The notes: generated by a model from the sequence alone, not told the origin. A stretch of DNA of 64,000 bases from Pseudomonas sp. DG56-2 (GCF_004803755.1 NZ_CP032311.1:3984501-4048500); one strand, 5' to 3'; shown: positions 1 to 10,857, numbered from the stretch's first letter. A program made the numbers and translations.

Positions 1-409
1 CGACTTGGCGCGCCAGAAATGGCACGGTGTCCTCGAACAAGTAAAGAATGCCACGCAACTGGTTCAGTTCGCTCATGACATCGGCAGGTGCATTCTCCAA
101 TGTCACCTGTTCACCCAGGGCGAAAATCGGCAAGTGGGGTGCACGCAACCGAGCCAGGCGAATCAACTCGACCATGTTCTGCAGCAAATGCGTGTTTTCT
201 CCGGCGCCTTCCGCTGCGATCAGTAGGCACGCCAGCCCGTGATGAGTTGAAGCCAGTAGTCGACCTTCAGCGTAATCAATGGCCGGTAGAATATCGAAGC
301 CATCCTGAGACAGCTCTTGGGCGATGCCGCGCACACGCTCGCCGGCAAGCGTATCGGCCTTGATATCACGGTGAACGATCAGGACAGGAAACTTGAGGTC
401 CTTGTACAT
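1..409 (-). CDS. ldcA: Orn/Lys/Arg decarboxylase, N-terminal part (cut by window edge)
   Basis: Reading leftwards from ATG at 409 the frame stays open to the window edge (136 codons). It begins MYKDLKFPVLIVHRD and continues with a receiver-like N-terminal wing domain (AEGRLLASTHHGLACLLIAA, EGAGENTHLLQNM) typical of the large PLP-dependent Orn/Lys/Arg decarboxylases; the PLP lysine and catalytic core lie outside the window. In P. aeruginosa the lysine decarboxylase LdcA, which forms cadaverine, lies beside dnaQ, as here. Substrate (lysine versus arginine or ornithine) cannot be decided from this fragment. It is transcribed in the same direction as dnaQ, 77 bases downstream of it. Confidence 0.85.
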   Translation of the reverse strand, partial: MYKDLKFPVLIVHRDIKADTLAGERVRGIAQELSQDGFDILPAIDYAEGRLLASTHHGLACLLIAAEGAGENTHLLQNMVELIRLARLRAPHLPIFALGEQVTLENAPADVMSELNQLRGILYLFEDTVPFLARQV

Positions 410-486
410 ACGGGGGCGCCTGCTCCGAATGACGTGTCGGTCATTTCAGGGTAGAAGCAGGTCAGCTCCCTTGCGCGAGAATCTGC

Positions 487-1236
487 CTAGTTGGCCTCGG
501 ACAACTGCTGCCACAACGCCGGGCCGCCAGTGGATTTGGCAACGGCCTCCAACCGCGCCACATGCGCCTCAAGCTCCTGCTCGCTGGCACGAATGATGCG
601 GCCCGGTTGACGACCGATAATACGACGAATTTCGCTGCCCCGGCTGCTCTCGCTGCCTTCCTCACCATCAGCGCCCTGCCCAGCCAGTGACAAGCTGGTC
701 TGGCCACCGGTCATGCTCAGGTAAACATCGGCCAATAGCTCCGAGTCAAGCAGTGCACCGTGCAATTCACGGCCGGAGTTATCGATACCGTATCGCTTGC
801 ACAACGCATCAAGGCTGTTGCGCTGCCCCGGATGGCGGGAACGCGCCATCATCAAGGTATCGAGAATGGTGCAGTGCTGAGAGATATCGGCACGCTCGTG
901 CTGACCGACCAGCGCGAACTCGTTGTTGATGAAGCCAACGTCGAACGCTGCGTTATGGATGATCAGTTGCGCGCCCTGAATGAACTCGAAGAACTCATCG
1001 GCCACTTCGGCAAAACGCGGCTTGTCGATCAGGAAGCCGTCGGTGATGCCGTGGACGCCAATGGCGCCTTCGTCACTCTCGCGGTCAGGCTGCAGGTAAA
1101 CGTGAAAGTGTCGTCCGGTGAGGCGCCGGCCCATCAATTCGACGCAGCCGATCTCAATGACACGATGGCCGTCGGTGACCGGCATACCCGTGGTTTCGGT
1201 GTCCAGGACGACCGACCTGTTGCTTTGAATCTCCAC
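487..1236 (-). CDS. dnaQ: DNA polymerase III epsilon subunit (3'-5' proofreading exonuclease)
   Basis: A 249-residue DEDDh exonuclease. Exo I is LDTETTG (Asp12, Glu14), Exo II is HNAAFDVGF (Asp99), Exo III has His159 and Asp164 in LHGALLDSELLADVY. The C-terminal tail after about residue 180 is the family's flexible linker plus the segment that binds the polymerase alpha subunit. It removes misincorporated bases during replication. Start is GTG at 1236, supported by AGGAGA eight bases upstream. It lies downstream of rnhA on the same strand, 83 bases away, whereas in E. coli the two genes are divergent. Confidence 0.96.
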   Translation of the reverse strand: MEIQSNRSVVLDTETTGMPVTDGHRVIEIGCVELMGRRLTGRHFHVYLQPDRESDEGAIGVHGITDGFLIDKPRFAEVADEFFEFIQGAQLIIHNAAFDVGFINNEFALVGQHERADISQHCTILDTLMMARSRHPGQRNSLDALCKRYGIDNSGRELHGALLDSELLADVYLSMTGGQTSLSLAGQGADGEEGSESSRGSEIRRIIGRQPGRIIRASEQELEAHVARLEAVAKSTGGPALWQQLSEAN

Positions 1237-1319
1237 GCCGGTGGTCTCCTGTCGCGCACAGCTTGTGGTAATAGCCGGCCATTCTACCTCAGCGCGCGGC
1301 CAAGTGGCGGCTGGTGTGA

Positions 1320-1766
1320 TCAGCGCAGCCCGCGCACCTCGTCAACGCCGCGATTGGCCAATTGGTCAGCGCGTTCATTGCCATGATGGCCGATGTGGCC
1401 ACGCACCCACTTCCAGGTCACCTTGTGGCGCCCAACCTGCTCATCAAGCTGTTTCCAGAGGTCGGCGTTTTTAACCGGCTCCTTGGCGGCTGTTTTCCAA
1501 CCACGCTTTTTCCAGTTGACCATCCACTCGTTGATGCCTTTCATCACATACTGCGAGTCAGTGACCAATAGCACTTCGCATTCACGCTTGAGTGCTTCCA
1601 GGCCCTTGATTGCCGCCATCAGTTCCATGCGGTTGTTGGTGGTCTCGAGCTCACCGCCCCACAGCTCCTTCTCGACGCCCTTGCAGACCATCAACACGCC
1701 CCACCCACCTGGGCCGGGATTGCCCTTGCAGGCACCATCGGTAAAGATTTCGACGCTATCGCTCAT
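1320..1766 (-). CDS. rnhA: Ribonuclease HI
   Basis: 148 residues, the normal length for bacterial RNase HI, which cuts the RNA strand of RNA-DNA hybrids (R-loops, replication primers). The four catalytic carboxylates are present: Asp10 in [15 protein letters not shown], Glu48 in NNRMELMAA, Asp70 in VTDSQYV and Asp134 in NERADQLAN. The basic, Trp-rich handle (about residues 80-100, NWKKRGWKT) that binds the hybrid is also present. ATG start at 1766. It follows the methyltransferase gene by 49 bases on the same strand. Confidence 0.97.
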   Translation of the reverse strand: MSDSVEIFTDGACKGNPGPGGWGVLMVCKGVEKELWGGELETTNNRMELMAAIKGLEALKRECEVLLVTDSQYVMKGINEWMVNWKKRGWKTAAKEPVKNADLWKQLDEQVGRHKVTWKWVRGHIGHHGNERADQLANRGVDEVRGLR

Positions 1767-1815
1767 TTACAGCCTTTAAATTTGATGAAGCACAGGGCTA
1801 CTCAAAGCCCGGGGT

Positions 1816-2574
1816 TCAAGGTTCGGAATGGCGTCGATTGACTTTTGCCATCGGCAAGGGGATCAGTTTGCCCATCGGCTCACGACGCTCCAGGCGCAGT
1901 GGCCGCAAGCCAACCACCATTTTGCGCGCCACCAGCAGATACACACCGCCACCGGCACCTTGCCAGCCACCTGCTACGCGCTCCCAGCCCGCCAGACGCT
2001 GCTGCCAGGCCGGGGACGCAAGCGGCGGACGATAGCACCCGAAGCGGCGTTTCTCCAGCGCGAAACCCAGCAGGTTCAGCCAGTCACCCACTCGTGACGG
2101 GGAAATACAGCGAGCCTTGCGCAAGGCATCATGGGCAAATACCCGGCGCATGCCCCAACTGCTCCAGGGATTGATACCAATGATCAACAAATGCCCCCCT
2201 GGACGCACGCTGCTGGCGGCTTCGCGCAGCAAACCGTGAGGCGACAGGCTGAAGTCCAGACCATGCTGCAGCACCACCACGTCGGCGGCATGTTCGCTCA
2301 ACGGCCACGCTTGCTCTTCGCAGACAATTTCGACGCCCGGCAGCGGCGCACCCAAGCGCACGTTTCGTTGCACTTGAGCCGCCTTGGGCGGTGCCTCGGC
2401 ACACGGACCGTAGTGCACCAGATAGCCGCCGAAGTAGCGTCCCAACTCCTCCTCGAGCAGGCGTTGTTCCTCATGCAACATCAATTGCCCCAGAGGGCCG
2501 GCGAACCAGTCGCGGGCCAGGCTGATCAGCGCCAGCCACTGCGGATCGGCCTGTGCGAAGGCTTGATCAGTCAT
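1816..2574 (-). CDS. SAM-dependent methyltransferase (type 11-like)
   Basis: 252 residues starting MTDQAFAQADPQW. I chose ATG 2574 because AAGGGAGA sits just upstream; a longer in-frame extension to 2685 would run into the gloB leader and lacks a ribosome site. The central part (about 70-150) has a methyltransferase-like fold signature, with WPLSEHAADVVVLQHGLDFS followed by SVRPGGHLLIIGINPWS, the usual post-motif strands of a class I enzyme. The glycine-rich SAM loop is not typical, so the substrate and even activity are open. The gene is divergent from gloB (79 bases between starts) and conserved between rnhA and gloB in Pseudomonas. Confidence 0.8.
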   Translation of the reverse strand: MTDQAFAQADPQWLALISLARDWFAGPLGQLMLHEEQRLLEEELGRYFGGYLVHYGPCAEAPPKAAQVQRNVRLGAPLPGVEIVCEEQAWPLSEHAADVVVLQHGLDFSLSPHGLLREAASSVRPGGHLLIIGINPWSSWGMRRVFAHDALRKARCISPSRVGDWLNLLGFALEKRRFGCYRPPLASPAWQQRLAGWERVAGGWQGAGGGVYLLVARKMVVGLRPLRLERREPMGKLIPLPMAKVNRRHSEP

Positions 2575-2653
2575 AGCAGTCTCCCTTGAAGGTTCTCGAC
2601 AGCGTGCATAGCTACTAAGATGCACCCATGTCCAGCGTTTGGCGAATCGCACC

Positions 2654-3433
2654 ATGATACAGATCGATGCCCTACCTGCTTTCACCGATAACTACATCTG
2701 GTTGTTACAGGATTCTGCCAACCAGCACTGTGCGGTGGTCGACCCGGGCGATGCGGCACCGGTGCTGGCCTGGCTCGAACGCCACCCTGGCTGGCGCCTG
2801 ACCGACATCTTGGTCACGCACCACCATCACGACCACGTCGGTGGTGTCGAGCAACTCAAGCAAACGACAGGCGCACGGGTTTGCGGCCCAGCGCAGGAGC
2901 GCATTCCAGGCCGCGACCTGGCCTTGGACGACCACGCAAGCGTGCGCGTTCTGGGCCTGGACCTCCAGATCATCGCCGTACCAGGACACACCTTGGGACA
3001 CATTGCCTATTATTGCGATTCCACCGCCACGCCGCTGCTGTTCTGTGGTGACACCCTGTTCGCCGCCGGATGCGGTCGCTTGTTCGAAGGCACCCCCGAG
3101 CAAATGCATCACTCCCTCCAACGCTTGGCAGCTCTTCCAGCGCAAACCTTGGTGTATTGCACCCATGAGTACACCCTGAGCAACCTGCGCTTTGCCAAGG
3201 CGGTAGAACCGGAAAATCCGCACATTGCTCAACGCTTCACCGACGTTACCGAGTTACGGGCACACGATCGCATCACGTTGCCATCAACCCTGGCATTGGA
3301 AAAGCTCACCAACCCCTTTTTGCGCACTACCGAAACATCCGTTAAAGAAAAATTAGACGAACGGAGCACCCTGATAAACCCTACGCCAAGTGCTGTCTTT
3401 GCTGGGTTACGCGCCTGGAAAGACAAGTTCTAA
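2654..3433 (+). CDS. gloB: Hydroxyacylglutathione hydrolase (glyoxalase II)
   Basis: 259 residues of the metallo-beta-lactamase fold. The binuclear metal site is visible: THHHHDH at 55-61, His112 in VPGHTLGHI, Asp133 in CGDTLF and His171 in CTHEYTLSN. The C-terminal substrate domain that binds glutathione follows (about 175-259). It hydrolyses S-lactoylglutathione to D-lactate and glutathione, completing methylglyoxal detoxification. ATG 2654 gives the family N-terminus [16 protein letters not shown]; an upstream in-frame TTG at 2639 is not needed. mltD follows after 99 bases on the same strand. Confidence 0.95.
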   Translation: MIQIDALPAFTDNYIWLLQDSANQHCAVVDPGDAAPVLAWLERHPGWRLTDILVTHHHHDHVGGVEQLKQTTGARVCGPAQERIPGRDLALDDHASVRVLGLDLQIIAVPGHTLGHIAYYCDSTATPLLFCGDTLFAAGCGRLFEGTPEQMHHSLQRLAALPAQTLVYCTHEYTLSNLRFAKAVEPENPHIAQRFTDVTELRAHDRITLPSTLALEKLTNPFLRTTETSVKEKLDERSTLINPTPSAVFAGLRAWKDKF

Positions 3434-3532
3434 ACAGCTCCTGTTAAGACCCCGAAGTTCTCAAAGGTTGACCAAGGGGGGGCTGCTTTCTAGAATCGCC
3501 CGACATTTTTGCCCGGAACTTTGTCCCAGCCA

Positions 3533-4954
3533 ATGTCGTCGAATAGCCGCAGAACCTTCAAGTCCGTCGCCCTGACGCGCCTGGCCCAAGCCAGTGCGCT
3601 GGCCCTGGCCGCCACCCTCGTGGGCTGCCAGAGCACCCGTCAGATCGACGAAGCCGAGAGCGTTCGCGCGCACAACTATCAGGCGCGGATGAAACAAAAA
3701 CCGGTGTTCATCCCGGTCAAGCAAGTAGAGCAGGAACCCCAGGACGTCTGGGAACGCATGCGCCAGGGTTTCGCCTTGCAAGACGATATGGCGGTAAACC
3801 CACGCATCGAACAACAGCGCCTGTGGTTCGCCAGCAACCCCTCTTTCCTCGAAACCGCCGGCAACCGTGGCAGCCTGTACATCCACTATATTGTCGAGCG
3901 TCTTGAAGAACGTGACATGCCCCTTGAACTGGCGTTATTGCCAGCAATCGAGAGCGCCTACAACCCCATGGCCTACTCCCGGGCACATGCGGTTGGCCTG
4001 TGGCAGTTCATTCCTTCGACCGGCCGTCACTTCAACCTGCGCCAGACCCGTTTTTACGATGGTCGACGCGACATCACCGCTTCAACCAACGCCGCGCTGA
4101 ACTACCTGACTCGCCTGCACGACATGTTCAACGGCGACTGGCTGCTGGCCCTGGCAGCCTACAACGCGGGTGAAGGTACCGTCAGCCGGGCCATCGAGCG
4201 CAACGAAAAGCTCGGTCTGCCTACTGACTACTGGAACCTCCCGCTGCCTCAGGAAACCCGCGACTATGTGCCCAAGTTGCTGGCCCTGTCACAGGTCGTA
4301 ATGACCCCGCAGGCTTATGGCGTAAACCTTAATCCGATCGCCAACGAACCCTACTTCGAAGCCGTTGCTATCAACTCCCGCCTGGACCTGTCACGAGTCG
4401 CAGAACTGGCGGAAATTGACGAGGACGAGCTGATCCAACTCAACCCGGCGTTCAAGAAGCGCATGACCGTGGACGGCCCCAAGCAGTTGCTGGTGCCGAC
4501 CGCAAAAGCGCAGCTTCTGACTGCCAGCCTGTCTAACATGAAGCCCGAAGAGCTGCTTTCACTGCAGCCTAAAAAGGCTGTATTCGAAGCGGCCCTGGCC
4601 GAAGCATCGCCGCGCGCTACAACAACCCGCAGCAGCCGCTATCGGGTCAAACGTGGCGACAATCTGGGCAGCATCGCCAAGGCCAACAAGGTTAGCGTCA
4701 AGGACTTGCAACGCTGGAACAAGCTTTCCGGCCATAGGCTCAAGGCCGGGCAAACCTTGGTCATGCAAAGCACCCAACCGCTCCAGGGCAAGAGCCAGAA
4801 AAAATCCACCCAGTACAAGGTGCGTAAAGGTGACTCCCTGTACCTGGTGGCCAAGCGCTTCAACGTCGAGATGCAGCACCTCAAGCGCTGGAACCCTCGT
4901 AGCGGCCATGCCCTCAAGCCAGGCCAGACCCTGACCGTTTACCTGCCCCACTAA
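3533..4954 (+). CDS. mltD: Membrane-bound lytic murein transglycosylase D, lipoprotein
   Basis: 473 residues. A lipoprotein signal peptide ends in the lipobox LVGC (Cys near residue 28), so the enzyme is probably anchored in the periplasm. The SLT domain (about 105-215) holds the catalytic glutamate in LPAIESAYNPMA, with AVGLWQFIPSTGR and LAAYNAGEGTVSRA following. Two LysM peptidoglycan-binding repeats finish the protein: YRVKRGDNLGSIAK... and YKVRKGDSLYLVAK..., each ending in a KPGQTL or KAGQTL motif. ATG 3533 was preferred over an upstream TTG at 3509. It cleaves glycan strands with formation of anhydromuramic ends. Confidence 0.95.
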   Translation: MSSNSRRTFKSVALTRLAQASALALAATLVGCQSTRQIDEAESVRAHNYQARMKQKPVFIPVKQVEQEPQDVWERMRQGFALQDDMAVNPRIEQQRLWFASNPSFLETAGNRGSLYIHYIVERLEERDMPLELALLPAIESAYNPMAYSRAHAVGLWQFIPSTGRHFNLRQTRFYDGRRDITASTNAALNYLTRLHDMFNGDWLLALAAYNAGEGTVSRAIERNEKLGLPTDYWNLPLPQETRDYVPKLLALSQVVMTPQAYGVNLNPIANEPYFEAVAINSRLDLSRVAELAEIDEDELIQLNPAFKKRMTVDGPKQLLVPTAKAQLLTASLSNMKPEELLSLQPKKAVFEAALAEASPRATTTRSSRYRVKRGDNLGSIAKANKVSVKDLQRWNKLSGHRLKAGQTLVMQSTQPLQGKSQKKSTQYKVRKGDSLYLVAKRFNVEMQHLKRWNPRSGHALKPGQTLTVYLPH

Positions 4955-5078
4955 GTAACTGGCTCCGCGCCCTGCGCCGGAGCCCGCTGCACCGGCCTGG
5001 CGGCCCTCTTTTTCCTGCCGATACAAGCTGTTACTGTAGCTGGAATAAAGCCCAAGCCGCCTGGATCGGATCGCCAAA

Positions 5079-6911
5079 TTGATACGTCCCCTCCTGTTGC
5101 TGTCACTCAGCCTGGCCTTGAGCTTTCCCGCGGGCGCAACAATCACCGAAAGCCACGGTTACGCCCAGTTCGGCACGCTCAAGTACCCAGCCAAATTTAC
5201 CCACTTCGACTGGGTCAACCCGCAAGCGCCCAAAGGCGGAACCTTGCGCGCCATGGCGTTCGGCACATTCGACACCCTCAATCCTTACACCTTCAAGGGA
5301 TCAAGCCCGGTTACCACCCCCAACTTCCTGCAATACGGGGTCAACGAGCTGAACGAAACCCTGATGGTGGGCACCGGACAGTACGACCCTTCCGGTGATG
5401 AACCCACGTCGAGCTATGGCCTGATTGCCAGCTCCGTGGAGTACAGCGAGGACCGCAGTTGGGTCGTGTTCAACCTGCGCCCCGAAGCCCGCTTCCACGA
5501 TGGTCACCCCATCACTGCCAGCGATGTCGCGTTTTCGTACCACACGCTGCTCAAGGAAGGCCACCCGATCTACCGCACCAACCTGCAAGAGGTAAAACGG
5601 GTCGACATCCTCAACCCGCGGCGCATTCGCTTTGTTTTCAAACGTGCCGGCAACCCCTTGCTGATCCTGCGCATGGGCGAGATGCCAGTGTTGCCTGCAC
5701 ATTACTGGAAGGGACGCGACTTCAAGGCCACCACCTTTGAACCACCTCTTGGCAGCGGCCCCTACCGCATCACCCAGGTCCAACCGGGAAGACGCCTGGT
5801 GTTCGAACGAGTAAAGGACTACTGGGGCAAGGATCTGGCTGTCAATCGTGGCAAATACAATGTCGCACGGGTCGAATACGAGTTTTACCGCGACAGCGCA
5901 GTCGCTTTCGAGGCATTCAAGGCTGGCGAATTCGACATTTACATCGAACACCAGGCCAAGAACTGGGCCAACGGCTACAACTTTCCAGCCGTGCGCCGTG
6001 GTGAGGTCATCAAGGCCCAAATCGCGCACAAGATCCCGACCCAGACCCAAGGCTTGTTCATGAACAGCCGCCGGGCAAACTTCAGCGACGCCAGGGTGCG
6101 CCAGGCCTTGGGGCTGATGCTGGATTTCGAATGGACCAACCGGGCCTTGTTCAGCAGCGCCTACCGTCGCGCCACCAGCTACTACCCCAACAGCGAGTTC
6201 GCTGCCAACGGACTGCCAGTGGGCAAGGAATGGCTGTTGCTTGCGCCGTACCGCGACGAACTGCCAGCGGGGCTGTTCACCCAGCCCTACCAAGTCAGCC
6301 ATACCGATGGACGCGGCATCAACCGCCAGACCCTGCGCCAAGCGCTGGATCTGTTGGCCCAGGCCGGCTGGAAGCTCAACGGGCAGCGCCTGCTCGACAG
6401 CAAAGGCCGCCCCCTCAAGCTCGAGTTACTGTTGGTCAATCCCAACCTCGAGCGGATCCTGCAACCTTATGTCGAAAATCTTGCCAGCATTGGCATCGAT
6501 GCACGCTTGCGTACTGTGGACCGGGCCCAGTACAAACAACGCCTGGACCAGTTCGATTTCGACATGATTCTGATGACGTTGAACCAGACGCTCAGCCCAG
6601 GCCTGGAACAGTGGCTGTACTTTCATTCCAGCCAGGCATCGACCAAGGGCAGCAAGAACTATGCTGGCGTCAGGGACACGGTAGTCGATCACCTGCTCGA
6701 CACCCTACTCGCGGCTCAAAGCCGTGATGAACAAGTGGCGGCAGCGCGCGCACTGGACCGGGTATTGCTCTGGCAGTACTACATGATTCCCAATTGGTAT
6801 CTGGACAATCATCGCCTGGCCTACCGTAACAGGTTCGCCTTCGTCACCACGCCGCCCTATACCCTGGGGCTCAACAGCTGGTGGATAAAGCCTTCGGAGA
6901 AAGCTCAATGA
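5079..6911 (+). CDS. Peptide ABC transporter periplasmic binding protein 1 (YejA/NppA1 type)
   Basis: 610 residues of the family 5 extracellular solute-binding proteins, with a signal peptide (MIRPLLLLSLSLALSFPAGA). Landmarks shared with the next gene are [39 protein letters not shown] and [15 protein letters not shown]. It belongs to the YejA branch associated with peptides, microcin C and peptidyl-nucleoside uptake. The start is TTG at 5079; no ATG lies near the signal peptide. It is the first gene of a five-gene operon; its TGA overlaps the ATG of the second binding protein (ATGA). Confidence 0.9.
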   Translation: MIRPLLLLSLSLALSFPAGATITESHGYAQFGTLKYPAKFTHFDWVNPQAPKGGTLRAMAFGTFDTLNPYTFKGSSPVTTPNFLQYGVNELNETLMVGTGQYDPSGDEPTSSYGLIASSVEYSEDRSWVVFNLRPEARFHDGHPITASDVAFSYHTLLKEGHPIYRTNLQEVKRVDILNPRRIRFVFKRAGNPLLILRMGEMPVLPAHYWKGRDFKATTFEPPLGSGPYRITQVQPGRRLVFERVKDYWGKDLAVNRGKYNVARVEYEFYRDSAVAFEAFKAGEFDIYIEHQAKNWANGYNFPAVRRGEVIKAQIAHKIPTQTQGLFMNSRRANFSDARVRQALGLMLDFEWTNRALFSSAYRRATSYYPNSEFAANGLPVGKEWLLLAPYRDELPAGLFTQPYQVSHTDGRGINRQTLRQALDLLAQAGWKLNGQRLLDSKGRPLKLELLLVNPNLERILQPYVENLASIGIDARLRTVDRAQYKQRLDQFDFDMILMTLNQTLSPGLEQWLYFHSSQASTKGSKNYAGVRDTVVDHLLDTLLAAQSRDEQVAAARALDRVLLWQYYMIPNWYLDNHRLAYRNRFAFVTTPPYTLGLNSWWIKPSEKAQ

Positions 6912-8761
6912 TGTCACTGCCCAGCCTACGCCTGAAGGCTTGCGCCCTATTGCTGGCCTGCATCTGTACCCAGGCACTGGCCGCGCCGCAACACGCCCTG
7001 ACCTTGTATGACGAACCGCCGAAGTATCCTGCCGACTTCAAGCACTTCGACTACGTCAATCCGGACGCCCCTAAAGGCGGCACCTTCCGCCAGTCCGGCT
7101 TTGGCGGTTTCGACAGCCTGAACCCGTTCATCAACAAGGGCGTGCCTGCCGACGACATCACCCTGATCTACGACACCTTGATGACCCAGAGCCTGGATGA
7201 GCCGTTCACCGAATACGGCCTGGTTGCGGGCAAGATCGAAAAAGCCCCGGACAACAGCTGGGTACGCTTCTACTTGCGTCCGCAAGCGCGCTTTCACGAT
7301 GGCCACCCCATCCATGCCGAAGATGTGGTGTTCACCTTCAATACCCTGATCAAAAGCGGTGCCCCGCTGTTTCGCGGCTACTACGCCGACGTCGCCGAGG
7401 TTATAGCCGAGGACCCGCAGCGGGTGCTGTTCAAGTTCAAACACAGCAACAACCGTGAATTGCCACTGATTCTTGGCCAGTTACCGGTACTGCCCAAGCA
7501 TTGGTGGGAAGGCCGCGACTTTACCAAGGGCAATCTCGAAATTCCTTTGGGCAGTGGCCCGTACAAGGTTGCCGAAGTGAAGGCTGGACGCTCGATCCGC
7601 TATGAGCGGGTCAAGGACTACTGGGGTAAGGACCTGGCGGTCAATCGCGGGTCCTATAACTTCGATGTCATGACCGTTGACTACTACCGCGACAGTACCG
7701 TCGCCCTGGAAGCGTTGAAAGCCGGGCAGTTCGACTACCGCCTGGAAAACGCGGCGAAAAGCTGGGCCACGGCCTACGACATTCCGGCCGTGCGCCAGAA
7801 GCGACTGATCCTGGAAGAGCTGCCCAATGGCAACCCCACCGGCATGCAGGGATTCGTGTTCAACATCCGCCGCCCGGTGTTCCAGGATGTGCGCGTGCGC
7901 CAAGCGTTGAGCCTGCTGCTGGATTTCGAGTGGACCAACAGGCAATTGTTCAACGGCGCTTATACACGCACCGGCAGCTATTTCGAAAACTCGGACATGG
8001 CAGCCACTGGCTTGCCCAGCGAGGCCGAGCTGAAAATTCTCGAACCTTTGCGCGGCAAGATCCCAGAACAGGTCTTCACCCAACCTTTTGCCAACCCGGT
8101 CACTGATGGCAGTGGCATGATCCGCGAGCAGCAGCGCAAGGCCTATAAGCTGTTGCAGGAGGCTGGCTGGCGTATCGTCGATGACAAGATGGTCGATACC
8201 CAGGGCAAACCTGTGTCCATCGAGTTTCTTCTGGCTCAAACCGAGTTCGAACGAATTCTGCTGCCGTTCAAACGCAACCTGGCCGACCTGGGTATCGATC
8301 TGGTGATTCGCCGCGTGGACGTCTCCCAATACATCAATCGGCTGCGTTCACGTGATTTCGACATGATTGTCGGCGGTTTCCCACAATCCAATTCACCCGG
8401 TAACGAACAACGTGAATTCTGGCAGAGCGCGGCAGCTGACAACCCTGGCAGTCGTAATTTTATCGGCCTCAAGAACCCCGCCATCGATGTACTGGTCGAG
8501 GACTTGATCAACGCCAACTCCCGGCAAAGCCTGATCGAGGCCTGTCGCGCTCTGGATAGAGTTCTGCAGTGGGGTTTTTATGTAATACCCAACTGGCACA
8601 TCAAGACCTGGCGAGTGGCGTATTGGAACCACATCGGTCACCCCAAGGTATCGCCCAAGTACGACATCGGCATCAACACCTGGTGGATAAAGCCCGACAT
8701 TGAACCCGCAGTACCGGTGACACCTGCGCCAGATGCACCATCGACGCAAGGGGCGCAATAG
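6908..8761 (+). CDS. Peptide ABC transporter periplasmic binding protein 2 (YejA/NppA2 type)
   Basis: 617 residues, clearly a tandem paralogue of the preceding gene: the same blocks occur in the same order ([69 protein letters not shown]). It has an N-terminal signal peptide with Ala-rich cleavage region (CTQALAAPQ). ATG 6908 overlaps the upstream stop and has GGAGAA before it, so translation is probably coupled. An extra Pro-rich tail ([13 protein letters not shown]) distinguishes it from its partner. The two may bind different peptides and share one permease, or form a two-protein receptor. Confidence 0.92.
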   Translation: MMSLPSLRLKACALLLACICTQALAAPQHALTLYDEPPKYPADFKHFDYVNPDAPKGGTFRQSGFGGFDSLNPFINKGVPADDITLIYDTLMTQSLDEPFTEYGLVAGKIEKAPDNSWVRFYLRPQARFHDGHPIHAEDVVFTFNTLIKSGAPLFRGYYADVAEVIAEDPQRVLFKFKHSNNRELPLILGQLPVLPKHWWEGRDFTKGNLEIPLGSGPYKVAEVKAGRSIRYERVKDYWGKDLAVNRGSYNFDVMTVDYYRDSTVALEALKAGQFDYRLENAAKSWATAYDIPAVRQKRLILEELPNGNPTGMQGFVFNIRRPVFQDVRVRQALSLLLDFEWTNRQLFNGAYTRTGSYFENSDMAATGLPSEAELKILEPLRGKIPEQVFTQPFANPVTDGSGMIREQQRKAYKLLQEAGWRIVDDKMVDTQGKPVSIEFLLAQTEFERILLPFKRNLADLGIDLVIRRVDVSQYINRLRSRDFDMIVGGFPQSNSPGNEQREFWQSAAADNPGSRNFIGLKNPAIDVLVEDLINANSRQSLIEACRALDRVLQWGFYVIPNWHIKTWRVAYWNHIGHPKVSPKYDIGINTWWIKPDIEPAVPVTPAPDAPSTQGAQ

Positions 8762-8762
8762 C

Positions 8763-9836
8763 ATGCTGGCCTATATTTTTCGACGCTTGCTGCTGATCGT
8801 GCCGACCTTGCTGGGCATCCTGATCATCAACTTCATCATCATCCAGGCTGCGCCCGGTGGTCCTGTCGAGCAAATGATCGCCAAGCTCGAGGGCTTCGAG
8901 GGCGCAACCAGCCGTATCGCCGGGGGCGGTGCCGAGGTTTCGGTAGCCGGCTCCAACTACCGGGGTGCACAAGGGCTCGACCCGGCACTGATCCAGGAAA
9001 TCGAAAAGATGTACGGCTTCGACAAGTCGGCGCCGGAACGCTTGTGGATCATGATCAAGAACTACGCCCACCTGGATTTCGGCGACAGTTTTTTTCGCGA
9101 TGCCAAGGTGATCGACCTGATTGTCGAGAAGATGCCGGTCTCGATATCCCTGGGCCTATGGAGCACTTTGATCATGTATTTGGTGTCCATCCCGCTGGGG
9201 ATTGCCAAAGCCACACGGCATGGCAGTCACTTCGATGTATGGACCAGTTCGGCGATCATCATCGGCTATGCAATCCCGGCGTTCCTATTCGCGATCCTGC
9301 TGATTGTGCTGTTCGCTGGCGGCAGCTACCTCGACTGGTTTCCGTTGCGCGGCCTGACCTCGAACAACTTCGATGAACTGAGCACTGGCGGCAAGATACT
9401 CGACTACTTCTGGCACTTGGTCCTGCCTGTCACAGCCTTGGTGATCGGCAACTTCGCCACCATGACACTGCTGACCAAGAACAGCTTCCTGGACGAAATC
9501 AACAAGCAGTATGTAGTGACTGCCAAAGCCAAGGGACTGAGCCCGAACCGGGTGCTTTACGGCCATGTGTTCCGCAACGCCATGCTGCTGGTGATCGCAG
9601 GCTTTCCCTCGGCCTTCATCGGCATTTTCTTCACCGGCTCACTGCTGATCGAGGTGATCTTTTCACTCGACGGGCTGGGCCTGATGAGTTTTGAAGCAGC
9701 GATCAATCGCGACTACCCGGTCGTCTTCGGCACCTTGTTCATTTTCACTCTGCTCGGCCTGGTAGTGAAACTGATCGGTGACCTGACCTACACCCTTGTC
9801 GACCCTCGAATCGACTTTGACAGCCGGGAGCACTGA
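8763..9836 (+). CDS. yejB: Peptide ABC transporter permease (YejB/NppB type)
   Basis: 357 residues, typical of YejB. N-terminal membrane segment [20 protein letters not shown], a long periplasmic loop (about 35-120), then five further membrane segments. The coupling (EAA) loop is [20 protein letters not shown] near residues 255-275, which docks on the ATPase. ATG 8763 lies one base after the stop of the second binding protein. It forms the inner-membrane channel together with the next gene's product. Confidence 0.93.
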   Translation: MLAYIFRRLLLIVPTLLGILIINFIIIQAAPGGPVEQMIAKLEGFEGATSRIAGGGAEVSVAGSNYRGAQGLDPALIQEIEKMYGFDKSAPERLWIMIKNYAHLDFGDSFFRDAKVIDLIVEKMPVSISLGLWSTLIMYLVSIPLGIAKATRHGSHFDVWTSSAIIIGYAIPAFLFAILLIVLFAGGSYLDWFPLRGLTSNNFDELSTGGKILDYFWHLVLPVTALVIGNFATMTLLTKNSFLDEINKQYVVTAKAKGLSPNRVLYGHVFRNAMLLVIAGFPSAFIGIFFTGSLLIEVIFSLDGLGLMSFEAAINRDYPVVFGTLFIFTLLGLVVKLIGDLTYTLVDPRIDFDSREH

Positions 9837-9837
9837 G

Positions 9838-10857
9838 ATGAATTTGTCCCCTCTCAATCGCCGGCGTTTCGAGCGCTTCAAGGCCAACCGCCGAGGCTGG
9901 TGGTCGCTGTGGCTATTTCTGATCCTGTTCGGCTTGAGCCTGGGCGCCGAACTGATCGCCAACGACAAACCTCTTGCCGTGCGTTACGACGGCGAATGGT
10001 ATTTCCCGGCACTCAAGCGCTACCCGGAAACCACCTTCGGCGGCGAGTTTCCACTTGAGGCCAATTACAAGAGCCCGTACATCCGTGAATTACTGGCCGC
10101 CAAGGACAGCTGGGTACTGTGGGCACCGATTCCATTCAGCTACCAGAGCATCAACTACGACCTCAAGGTCCCTGCGCCCGCACCGCCTTCGGCGCAGAAC
10201 TGGCTGGGCACCGACGATCAGGGGCGCGATGTGCTGGCACGGGTAATCTACGGATTCCGCATATCAGTGCTGTTCGCCCTGACCCTGACCATTCTCAGCT
10301 CGATCATCGGCGTGATCGCCGGCGCCCTGCAGGGTTTCTACGGCGGTTGGGTCGATCTGCTCGGGCAGCGCTTCCTGGAGATCTGGTCGGGACTCCCGGT
10401 GCTGTATCTGCTGATCATCCTCGCCAGCTTCGTGCAGCCAAACTTCTGGTGGCTACTGGGGATAATGTTGCTGTTTTCGTGGATGAGCCTGGTGGATGTG
10501 GTGCGCGCCGAATTCCTGCGTGGACGCAACCTCGAGTACGTTCGAGCCGCCCGGGCGCTAGGCATGCAGAACGGCGCAATCATGTACCGGCACATTCTGC
10601 CGAACGCCATGATCTCGACCATGACCTTCATGCCATTCATTCTCACTGGTGCGATCGGCACCCTGACAGCACTGGACTTCCTCGGCTTCGGCCTGCCCCC
10701 AGGCGCACCGTCGCTGGGTGAATTGGTGGCCCAGGGCAAATCCAATCTGCAGGCCCCGTGGCTGGGCATGAGTGCTTTCGCCGTACTCGCCTTGATGCTC
10801 AGCCTGCTGGTGTTCATCGGCGAGTCCGCTCGCGATGCCTTCGACCCGAGGAAATGA
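9838..10857 (+). CDS. yejE: Peptide ABC transporter permease (YejE/NppC type)
   Basis: 339 residues. One N-terminal membrane segment (WWSLWLFLILFGLSLGAELI) is followed by a periplasmic region and LGTDDQGRDVLARVIYGFRI, the block typical of DppC/OppC/YejE permeases, then five membrane segments. The coupling loop is VRAARALGMQNGAIMYRHIL. ATG 9838 directly follows the yejB stop with one base between. It pairs with YejB in the membrane and with YejF in the cytoplasm. Confidence 0.93.
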   Translation: MNLSPLNRRRFERFKANRRGWWSLWLFLILFGLSLGAELIANDKPLAVRYDGEWYFPALKRYPETTFGGEFPLEANYKSPYIRELLAAKDSWVLWAPIPFSYQSINYDLKVPAPAPPSAQNWLGTDDQGRDVLARVIYGFRISVLFALTLTILSSIIGVIAGALQGFYGGWVDLLGQRFLEIWSGLPVLYLLIILASFVQPNFWWLLGIMLLFSWMSLVDVVRAEFLRGRNLEYVRAARALGMQNGAIMYRHILPNAMISTMTFMPFILTGAIGTLTALDFLGFGLPPGAPSLGELVAQGKSNLQAPWLGMSAFAVLALMLSLLVFIGESARDAFDPRK